A stretch of 6,089 bases of DNA, from the NCBI GenBank assembly GCA_030044035.1, contig JASHWN010000326.1:1-6089 (forward strand). Direction: 5' to 3'. The notes under the pieces were generated by a model. The model worked only from the letters and a program-made list of their open reading frames with translations. It did not search any database and was not told where the DNA came from. Made by a program: the position numbers and the translations under genes. Shown here piece by piece: positions 1 to 5,244 of this stretch; positions within the stretch are counted from its first letter, which is position 1, and every line of letters begins with the position of its first letter. This DNA is from Xanthobacteraceae bacterium. Lineage in GTDB: Bacteria; Pseudomonadota; Alphaproteobacteria; Rhizobiales; Xanthobacteraceae.

Positions 1-1149
1 CTGGGCGGCCACATCTGCGGCGGCGGCTATGGTCTGCTGTCGCGCCAGTTCGGCCTGACCGTCGACTGGCTGACCGGCGTTGCCGTCGTCAGCGTCAACA
101 GCAACGGCGGCACCGTGTTCAGCCGCGTCGGCAAATATAGCCCGGCCGGGCCCGACCAGGATCTGTTCTGGGCGCACACCGGCGGCGGCGGCGGCAATTT
201 CGGCGTCATCACGCGCTACGAATTTGCCGCGCTGCCGGTGGCGCCGCAATTCGCCGAGATCGTCAGCTGGAGCTGGCCGTGGAGCGCGATCGCCCAGACC
301 GGCGTCGGCTACCTCGCGCAGATCATCGCTTTTTTCCAGTATTTGACCCGCACCATGCCGCCGAGCTTCTTTGGCCTGCTCAAGCTCGCCCATCAGCAGG
401 CCGGCGCGGTGTCGCTCGTCGCGCAGATGACCTATGACGCGCCGACCGAGGACCGCACGCTGCGCGCCGACTTGCAGCGCGCGCTCGCCCAGTTCGGCCT
501 CGACAAGGATGTCACCGCGCCGACGGGGCCGATCGTCGGCCATCCGGTGTTCGTCGCCGCGCCGCAATCGTACCAAAATCTGCGCTGGATCGAGGCGGTG
601 CAGACGCTCGACGGCTCGGGCCCGAACCAGAAGGGCAAATACAAGTCGGCCTATATGCGCAAAGACTTTCCGGACGACCAGATCAAGACGATCTACAAAT
701 ATCTGACCTGGACGCCGCCCGCCGGCATCGACATGGCGCAGTCGCTGCTGCAAGTCGACAGCTACGGCGGCAAGATCAACGCCGTGGCGCGCGACGCCAC
801 CGCGGTCTGGCAGCGCAGCTCGATCTACAAGCTGCAGTACCAGACCTATTGGCAGAGCCCGCTGAGCGGCGACGGCCCCGACGGCGACGTCTATATCGGC
901 TGGATCGATGATTTTTACCGCGAGGTCTACGCCGCGAGCGGCGGCATTCCCGATCCAGCCAAGGACCCGACCAACAACGTCGACGGCTGCTACATCAATT
1001 ATTGCGACAGCGCGCTCAACGCCTACGGCCTTAAAACCGCGCTGTCGCTCTACTACGGCGGCAACCTGCCGCGCCTGGTCCGGGCCAAGCAGCAATGGGA
1101 CCCGCTGAACTACTTTCAGAACGCGCAATCGATTCCGCTGCAGCTTTAG
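1..1149 (+). CDS. FAD-binding oxidoreductase, BBE-like (5' end cut off)
   Basis: This is a flavoprotein oxidase or dehydrogenase of the berberine-bridge-enzyme/aclacinomycin-oxidase-like group, which oxidises sugars, alcohols or natural products using FAD that is often covalently bound. The reading frame is open from base 1, so 382 C-terminal residues are visible and the true start lies upstream; the GTG at 115 is internal. Visible residues 2-11 (GGHICGGGYG) and 54-75 (DLFWAHTGGGGGNFGVIT plus following residues) are the conserved FAD_binding_4 (PCMH-type) segments. The C-terminal BBE domain appears as CYINYCD (330-336), YYGG (351-354) and WDPLNYF (366-372), ending in the usual QSIP tail. The histidine and cysteine that would bind FAD covalently lie before the window edge, so bicovalent attachment cannot be judged. 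Any signal peptide would also be off-window. The family call is firm; the substrate is unknown. The next gene converges on it. Confidence 0.93.
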   Translation: MGGHICGGGYGLLSRQFGLTVDWLTGVAVVSVNSNGGTVFSRVGKYSPAGPDQDLFWAHTGGGGGNFGVITRYEFAALPVAPQFAEIVSWSWPWSAIAQTGVGYLAQIIAFFQYLTRTMPPSFFGLLKLAHQQAGAVSLVAQMTYDAPTEDRTLRADLQRALAQFGLDKDVTAPTGPIVGHPVFVAAPQSYQNLRWIEAVQTLDGSGPNQKGKYKSAYMRKDFPDDQIKTIYKYLTWTPPAGIDMAQSLLQVDSYGGKINAVARDATAVWQRSSIYKLQYQTYWQSPLSGDGPDGDVYIGWIDDFYREVYAASGGIPDPAKDPTNNVDGCYINYCDSALNAYGLKTALSLYYGGNLPRLVRAKQQWDPLNYFQNAQSIPLQL

Positions 1150-1173
1150 GGTTGACGATATTAAGTTGAGACG

Positions 1174-1188
1174 GCGCTGGCACAGCGC
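1174..1188 (+). terminator. short hairpin after the oxidoreductase gene, possible terminator
   Basis: Bases 1174-1179 (gcgctg) pair perfectly with 1183-1188 (cagcgc) around a three-base loop, starting 25 bases after the oxidoreductase stop codon. No T-run follows, so it is not a textbook intrinsic terminator. It may protect the transcript 3' end or help stop transcription together with the next hairpin. Confidence 0.35.
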
Positions 1189-1192
1189 ACTC

Positions 1193-1213
1193 CCTCTCCC
1201 CACAGGGGAGAGG
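1193..1213. repeat. pyrimidine/purine hairpin (cctctcccc-aca-ggggagagg), possible bidirectional terminator
   Basis: Bases 1193-1201 pair perfectly with 1205-1213, giving nine G:C or A:T pairs with a three-base loop. From memory, the motif resembles the dispersed ctctcccc...ggggagag intergenic palindromes that are frequent in Bradyrhizobium and other alphaproteobacteria. That resemblance has not been searched. It sits between convergent genes, where a strand-symmetric hairpin could end transcripts arriving from both sides. No T-tract is present on either side. Confidence 0.6.
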
Positions 1214-1290
1214 TGAAGTAGAGGCCGCTCAGCCTCGTTCAATCTGAATTCATCTTGCCCAGGATTTATACCAAGCGCAATTAATGTTGA

Positions 1291-1394
1291 CCGTCATCCT
1301 GAGGTGGCCGCGAAGCGGCCCTCGAAGGATACGGCCGAGGACTCACGGGCCGTCGCCCTTCGAGGCTCGCTTCGCTCGCACCTCAGGGTGACGG
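1291..1394. repeat. long imperfect inverted repeat (about 104 bp), dispersed-palindrome type
   Basis: The two arms pair in register (position i with 2685 minus i) for most of their length. Bases 1291-1306 pair with 1379-1394 (16 pairs, one G:T). Bases 1310-1318 pair with 1367-1375, bases 1320-1328 pair with 1357-1365, and 1331-1336 pair with 1348-1353. The loop is 1337-1347. Unpaired positions are mainly 1307-1309 against 1376-1378, and 1319 against 1366. The outer motif gtcatcctgaggtg and the core cctcgaagg recall palindromic repeats I associate with Bradyrhizobium/Rhodopseudomonas intergenic regions. The element lies 29 bases downstream of the Bug gene stop and contains no ORF of note. Likely roles are a non-autonomous mobile palindrome and transcript-end structure for the gene read leftwards. 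Confidence 0.8.
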
Positions 1395-1423
1395 ATATGA
1401 GTCGGCAATAAGAGCCGTTGATA

Positions 1424-2437
1424 TTACTGCGCCTTGACGCCCGACTTTTTGATGATGGCGGACCATTTGGCTTGTTCGGCGGCGATGTCGGCGGCGTAGG
1501 CCTCGGGCGTGCCGGGCAAGATTTCGGCGCCGTCGACGGCGAGGCGGCTTTTCACGTCGGCATTGGCCAGCGCCGCATTGAGCGCGGCGTTGAGTTTGTC
1601 CACGATCGGCCGCGGCGTGCCGGCCGGCGCGACGATGCCGTAATGCAGCTCGGCCGCATAGCCGGCCAGTCCCGCTTCGGCCACCGTCGGGGTTTGCGGA
1701 AACAGCGGCGAGCGTTTCGCCGACGTAACGGCGAGCGCGCGCAGCTTGCCTTCATGCACGAGGCCGACGACGCTCGCGGTCGGACAGAACATCAGATCGA
1801 CGTGCTCACCGAGGAGATCGGTGACCGCGGGCGCCACGCCCTTGTAGGGAATCGCTGTCAGCTCGACGCCCGCCATGGTGGCGAACAGGGCCGCGGCGAG
1901 GTGCGTGCTGGTGCCGGTGCCGGTCGAGGCAAAGTTGAGCTTGCCGGGCGCTTTTTTTGCAAGCGCGATCAATTCGGCAATCGAATGCGCCGGCAGCGAC
2001 GGCCGCAGCAGGACCAGATTGGCGCTGGTGGCGATCAGCCCGATCGGCGCGAAATCCTGCTGCGGATCGTAATCGGCGTCCGGATAGAGCGACGGATTGA
2101 TGGCAAGCGAGCTGGTGGCGATCAACAGCGTGTAGCCGTTCGGCGCGCTGCGCGCCACGTCGCGGGTGCCGATGGTGCTGCCGGCGCCGGCGCGGTTCTC
2201 GATCACGATCGGCTGGCCGAGGCTTTGGCTCATCTTTGCCGCGACGAGCCGCGCAATCACGTCGTTGCCGCCGCCGGGCGGGTACGGCACCACCAGCGTG
2301 ATCGGCCGCGTCGGATAATCGTCGGCCGGTGCGGCGATGGCCGCGCCGGGCGCCGCGCCCGCTATGACGCCGACAAAGACAGCGGCGATGACGATGATGA
2401 CGGTGAGGCCATGGAGTGCGGCTTTTGGCTTCAACAT
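1424..2437 (-). CDS. TctC/Bug-family periplasmic solute-binding protein (tripartite tricarboxylate transporter type)
   Basis: This is a complete 337-residue protein, close to the usual Bug length of about 320-330. The N-terminus is a signal peptide: Lys3 and Lys5, a hydrophobic stretch at roughly 11-29, and a likely cleavage around AIAA (33-36), just before the mature start at YPTRPI (41-46). The family hallmark VPYPPGGGND (50-59) follows, then ENRAGAGSTIG (80-90), a TGTGTSTHLA ligand-loop segment near residue 172, and YKGVAPAVTDLLGEHVD. In characterised members the protein binds small carboxylates (citrate, other organic acids, aspartate, nicotinate and similar) in the periplasm and delivers them to TctA/TctB membrane subunits. 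Neither subunit gene is in this window, so it appears to be an orphan receptor, as is common for this expanded family. ATG 2437 is the first in-frame start after an upstream stop. It lacks a well-placed Shine-Dalgarno: the only AAGGAG is 23 bases upstream. The gene is divergent from the ABC operon and convergent with the flavoprotein gene. Confidence 0.95.
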   Translation of the reverse strand: MLKPKAALHGLTVIIVIAAVFVGVIAGAAPGAAIAAPADDYPTRPITLVVPYPPGGGNDVIARLVAAKMSQSLGQPIVIENRAGAGSTIGTRDVARSAPNGYTLLIATSSLAINPSLYPDADYDPQQDFAPIGLIATSANLVLLRPSLPAHSIAELIALAKKAPGKLNFASTGTGTSTHLAAALFATMAGVELTAIPYKGVAPAVTDLLGEHVDLMFCPTASVVGLVHEGKLRALAVTSAKRSPLFPQTPTVAEAGLAGYAAELHYGIVAPAGTPRPIVDKLNAALNAALANADVKSRLAVDGAEILPGTPEAYAADIAAEQAKWSAIIKKSGVKAQ

Positions 2438-2556
2438 GATGGCGGCCGTTGCGGATAACGCTCCTTCAAGCCGTACCTGTCATCGAAATGCAATGGTATC
2501 GTGTGCCTGATTTTCGCCTGCTCCCATCCGATCCCACCGCCTTCCGGAGTTCGACA
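2438..2556. promoter_or_regulatory. divergent intergenic region, presumed promoters for the Bug gene (-) and the ABC importer operon (+)
   Basis: These 119 bases separate two genes transcribed away from each other, so both promoters are expected here or just inside the neighbouring coding sequence. I found no convincing -35/-10 pair with proper spacing on either strand, and no clear operator palindrome. The strongest local signals are GGAG at 2546-2549 (+) and AAGGAG at 2466-2461 (-). The promoter call therefore rests on gene arrangement only. Confidence 0.5.
2546..2549 (+). promoter_or_regulatory. ribosome-binding site of the ABC substrate-binding protein gene
   Basis: GGAG ends seven bases before ATG 2557. 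This decides the start: the same frame stays open upstream to a TTG at 2449, but only the ATG at 2557 has a correctly spaced Shine-Dalgarno and begins directly with a signal peptide. Confidence 0.75.
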
Positions 2557-3564
2557 ATGCACAAGCGGTTCGCTGCATTCGCCCTCGCGGCGGCAATGAC
2601 ACTGATCTTGCGCACGCCGGCGCAGGCGGCGGACGTCATTTGCTACAATTGCCCGCCGCAATGGGCCGACTTCGCCACCATGCTCAAGAGCATCAAGGCC
2701 GATCTCGGCTACGACATCCCGTTCGACAACAAGAATTCCGGACAGACGCTGGCGCAGCTGATCGCCGAAAGAAACAATCCGGTCGCCGATGTCGCCTATT
2801 ACGGCGTGAATTTCGGCATGAAGGCCAAGGCCGAAGGCGTCGTTGAGCCGTACAAGCCGAAGGGCTGGGATGACGTGCCGGCCGGGTTGAAGGATGCCGA
2901 CGGCGATTGGACCGCGATCCATTCCGGCACGCTCGGCCTGTTCGTCAACGTCGATGCGCTCGGCGGCGCGCCGGTGCCGGCGTGCTGGAAGGATCTGCTC
3001 AAGCCGCAATATAAGGGCATGGTCGGCTACCTCGATCCGTCGTCGGCCGCGGTCGGCTATGTCGGCGCGGTCGCGATCAACAACGCGCTCGGCGGCAATG
3101 CCGGCGACTTCACGCCGGCGCTCGATTTCTTCAAGGCGCTGCACAAGAACCAGCCGATCGTGCCGAAGCAGACATCGTATGCCCGCGTCGTGTCCGGCGA
3201 AATCCCGATCCTGTTCGACTTCGACTTCAACGCCTATCGGGCGAAATACACCGAGAAGGGCAATTTTGCTTTTGTCATTCCGTGCGAGGGTACGGTGGTG
3301 TTCCCGTACGTGACCAGTCTGGTCAAGAACGCGCCCGACAAGGCGAAGGCCGAGAAGGTTTTGGACTATTTCCTGTCCGACAAGGGCCAGTCGATGTGGG
3401 CCAACGCCTATTTGCGGCCGGCGCGGCCGATCAAGCTGCCGCAATCGCTGCAAGACAAGTTCCTGCCGGCCGCAGACTACGCCCGCGCCAAAAGCGTCGA
3501 TTGGGCGAAAATGGAAGCGGTGCAAAACGCCTTCACCGCCCGCTACCTCGCCGAGGTGCGATAA
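2557..3564 (+). CDS. ABC importer periplasmic substrate-binding protein (polyamine/iron/phosphonate-type family)
   Basis: The protein has 335 residues and is the solute receptor for the importer encoded just downstream. The signal peptide has basic His2-Lys3-Arg4, a hydrophobic core at 5-18 and a clean AQA cleavage after residue 24. The mature part begins ADVICYNCPPQW and has the two-lobed pattern of extracellular solute-binding family 1/6 proteins: a helix-rich first lobe with SGQTLAQLIAERNNP (61-75), VADVAYYG, the SGTLGLFVN segment (123-131), GYLDPSSAAVGY, SGEIPILFDFDFNAYRAKY, then the YFLSDKGQ segment (271-278). Relatives bind Fe(III), spermidine/putrescine, thiamine or 2-aminoethylphosphonate. 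I cannot choose among these from sequence. The paired iron-ligand tyrosines of FbpA-type proteins are not evident at the expected place (DFDFNAY), which argues mildly against classical ferric binding. Oddly, it carries four cysteines: C29 and C32 as CYNC near the mature N-terminus, C143 and C243. The permease gene starts 56 bases after the stop. Confidence 0.93.
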   Translation: MHKRFAAFALAAAMTLILRTPAQAADVICYNCPPQWADFATMLKSIKADLGYDIPFDNKNSGQTLAQLIAERNNPVADVAYYGVNFGMKAKAEGVVEPYKPKGWDDVPAGLKDADGDWTAIHSGTLGLFVNVDALGGAPVPACWKDLLKPQYKGMVGYLDPSSAAVGYVGAVAINNALGGNAGDFTPALDFFKALHKNQPIVPKQTSYARVVSGEIPILFDFDFNAYRAKYTEKGNFAFVIPCEGTVVFPYVTSLVKNAPDKAKAEKVLDYFLSDKGQSMWANAYLRPARPIKLPQSLQDKFLPAADYARAKSVDWAKMEAVQNAFTARYLAEVR

Positions 3565-3567
3565 GGC

Positions 3568-3624
3568 ATGATTGCGCTCCGGCTCGCCGGGGGCGGCGAC
3601 GGGCGGGGCGCAATTCGCGGATGA
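3568..3624 (+). other. 18-codon ORF between the binding-protein and permease genes, possible coupling ORF
   Basis: An ATG three bases after the binding-protein stop opens 18 codons (MIALRLAGGGDGRGAIRG). Its TGA (3622-3624) overlaps the permease start ATG (3621-3623) as ATGA. Translation could carry ribosomes to the permease start, which has no good Shine-Dalgarno of its own. Against this, the AAGG before the small ORF is only one base from its ATG, and the peptide resembles no family I know. The arrangement could be chance. Confidence 0.2.
3577..3592 (+). promoter_or_regulatory. intercistronic hairpin between binding-protein and permease genes
   Basis: Bases 3577-3582 (ctccgg) pair with 3587-3592 (ccgggg) around a ctcg loop, six pairs including one T:G. 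Hairpins at this point in ABC importer operons, as after malE, are known to stabilise the upstream binding-protein message or attenuate downstream expression, so that the receptor outnumbers the membrane complex. No T-run follows. The role here is inferred from position only. Confidence 0.35.
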
Positions 3625-4436
3625 CCAAGGCAACGTTCATTCGGCTGTGCTTGCTGCCGCTTGCCGTCGTCGTCGCGGCGTTCTTCGTGCTGCCGATGGC
3701 GCGGCTGGTTCTGACCGGCGCCAGCGGCCGCCACGGCCTCGCCGCCTACGCCGCCATCGTGCTCGAGCCGCGCTACGCCGCGAGCCTGCTCGACACCGTG
3801 TTGCTGGCGCTCGCCACCACGGTCGCCACGCTCGTTATCGCGACCGTCAGCGGACTGTTTCTGCAGCGCCGCCGATTTCCCGGCCGCGCGCTGCTCGTCG
3901 CCATGCTGACCCTGCCGCTCGCTTTCCCCGGCGTCGTCATCGGCTTTTTGATCATCCTCCTCGCCGGCCGCCAAGGCTTGCTCGGCGACGTCACGCTGGC
4001 GCTGTTCGGCCAAAAAGCAGTGCTGGCCTATTCGCTGGCGGGCCTGTTCCTCGGCTACCTGTATTTTTCGATTCCGCGCGTGATCCTGACCATCATGGCG
4101 GCGGTTGAAAAACTCGATCCCAGCCTCGAGGAGGCCGCGCGCACGCTCGGCGCCGGCGCCTGGGCCATTCATCGCGACATCATCCTGCCGGCGCTGGCTC
4201 CGGCCCTGATCGCCTCGGGCGCCATCGCCTTCGCCACCGCGATGGGCGCGTTCGGCACCGCATTCACGCTCGCCACCGACATCGACGTGCTGCCGATGCT
4301 GATCTACACCGAGTTCACGCTGTCGGCGAACATCGCCACCGCCGCGGCTTTGTCGGTCGGCCTTGGCGTGGTGACCTGGGCGATCCTGGCGCTGGCGCGC
4401 ATCTACGGCGGCAACACCGTGGCGGCAAATGGCTGA
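3621..4436 (+). CDS. ABC importer permease subunit 1 (BPD_transp_1, PotB/PhnU-like)
   Basis: This is a 271-residue inner-membrane protein that forms one half of the transport channel. Six hydrophobic segments are visible at roughly 8-30, 57-80, 89-113, 133-159, 193-215 and 238-260. The cytoplasmic EAA loop that docks on the ATPase reads EEAARTLGAGAWAIHRDIILP (170-190), with the conserved Glu-Ala-Ala, Gly and Pro all present. The frame is open far upstream, overlapping the binding-protein gene, but ATG 3621 is the sensible start: it gives a basic N-terminus leading straight into the first membrane helix, and the upstream extension is arginine/glycine-rich and does not resemble the family. A clear Shine-Dalgarno is missing. 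Expression may depend on coupling from the 18-codon ORF at 3568. The last eight bases overlap permease 2. PotB-, PhnU- and FbpB-like relatives cannot be separated here. Confidence 0.94.
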   Translation: MTKATFIRLCLLPLAVVVAAFFVLPMARLVLTGASGRHGLAAYAAIVLEPRYAASLLDTVLLALATTVATLVIATVSGLFLQRRRFPGRALLVAMLTLPLAFPGVVIGFLIILLAGRQGLLGDVTLALFGQKAVLAYSLAGLFLGYLYFSIPRVILTIMAAVEKLDPSLEEAARTLGAGAWAIHRDIILPALAPALIASGAIAFATAMGAFGTAFTLATDIDVLPMLIYTEFTLSANIATAAALSVGLGVVTWAILALARIYGGNTVAANG

Positions 4437-5244
4437 ACGCGACATACGCAACCGCGCGGTTTTTGTCGCCCAGCTGACGTTCACGCTGTTGGTCGCCGCT
4501 TTTTTGATCGTGCCGGCGGTGCAGTCGATGCTGGCGGGCGTGACCGCAAACTATTTTCGCGGCATCCGCTCCGGCCTGACGCTGCAATGGGTGTCGCAGG
4601 TGTGGCAACTCTATGCCGATACGATTTTACGCTCGTTCGTCATTGCGCTCGCCACGCTGGGCGTGACGCTCGTAGTCGGCGTGCCCGCGGCGTACGGCCT
4701 GCACCTGCGCGGCGGCCGGCTGGCGCGCGCGGTCGAAGAGATCATCACGCTGCCGCTTGCCATTCCGGGGCTGGCGATCGCGCTGGCCTTGCTCCTGACC
4801 TACGGCGGGCTGAGCAGCTTCCGGCGCTCGTGGCTGTTCATCCTGGTCGGCCACGTCGTGTTCACCTTGCCGTTCATGGTCCGCTCGGTGATGGCGATAT
4901 TCGCCGCAACCGACGTCAAGACGCTCGACGAGACCGCGTCCTCGCTCGGCGCCTCGCCGCTGCGGCGGTTCCGCGACGTGATCGTGCCCAATGCGCGGCC
5001 GGGAATTCTGGCCGGCTCGCTGATGGTGGTGACGCTGTCGCTCGGCGAATTCAACCTGACCTGGATGCTGCACACGCCGCTGACCAAGACGCTGCCGGTC
5101 GGGCTCGCCGACAGCTACGCCTCGATGCGGCTGGAGATCGCCTCGGCTTACACGCTGGTGTTCTTCGTCATGATCATTCCGCTGCTCGTCGCCATGCAGA
5201 TTTTCGCCGGCTACCGCAACGATCCGGCGGGGCGGCGCCGATGA
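4429..5244 (+). CDS. ABC importer permease subunit 2 (BPD_transp_1, PotC/PhnV-like)
   Basis: This 271-residue inner-membrane protein is the second half of the channel and pairs with the product of the gene it overlaps by eight bases. A charged N-terminus (MAERDIRNR) precedes hydrophobic segments at about 11-34, 67-91, 104-124, 135-159, 192-209 and 238-260. The EAA loop is LDETASSLGASPLRRFRDVI followed by VP (166-187). The motif is degenerate (Glu168-Thr-Ala in place of Glu-Ala-Ala) but keeps the key Gly174 and Pro187. SLGEFNLTW (204-212) followed by TPLTKTLPVGL is the stretch typical of PotC-like subunits in polyamine/phosphonate-type importers. Its TGA overlaps the ATPase start as ATGA, which implies coupled translation and matched stoichiometry. 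Distinct permease genes argue against a thiamine (ThiP) or FbpB-like system, where both halves are fused in one chain. Confidence 0.94.
   Translation: MAERDIRNRAVFVAQLTFTLLVAAFLIVPAVQSMLAGVTANYFRGIRSGLTLQWVSQVWQLYADTILRSFVIALATLGVTLVVGVPAAYGLHLRGGRLARAVEEIITLPLAIPGLAIALALLLTYGGLSSFRRSWLFILVGHVVFTLPFMVRSVMAIFAATDVKTLDETASSLGASPLRRFRDVIVPNARPGILAGSLMVVTLSLGEFNLTWMLHTPLTKTLPVGLADSYASMRLEIASAYTLVFFVMIIPLLVAMQIFAGYRNDPAGRRR

Noticed and set aside
115..1149. GTG at 115 as the true start of the flavoprotein gene
   Set aside because: The frame is open to base 1 and the 38 residues before it contain the conserved FAD-binding GGH-GGGYG segment, so the gene begins outside the window.
1418..2458. Open frame of 346 codons on the plus strand opposite the Bug gene
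   Set aside because: The translation is arginine/glycine-rich with no known motif, whereas the minus strand encodes an unmistakable Bug protein over the same bases.
2465..2502. Possible sigma-70 promoter (TTCAAG ... TATCGT) before the ABC operon
   Set aside because: The spacing is 26 bases, far outside the functional range, and both hexamers match the consensus poorly.
2449..2556. Upstream TTG start at 2449 for the ABC binding protein
   Set aside because: It would place 36 residues before a clean signal peptide. The ATG at 2557 has GGAG at seven-base spacing.
3282..3620. N-terminal extension of permease 1 into the binding-protein gene
   Set aside because: The extra residues are Arg/Gly-rich and out of frame with the binding-protein gene, and ATG 3621 gives the normal family length.
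2431..3633. Open frame of 400 codons on the minus strand opposite the ABC binding protein
   Set aside because: It lies antisense to a gene with clear family motifs and signal peptide. Its composition is rich in Arg, Gly, Ala and Val as expected from a GC-rich shadow frame, and no domain is recognisable.
3543..4484. Long minus-strand frame opposite permease 1
   Set aside because: Its Gln/Arg/Gly/Asp-rich low-complexity translation is typical of the complement of a hydrophobic GC-rich membrane gene.
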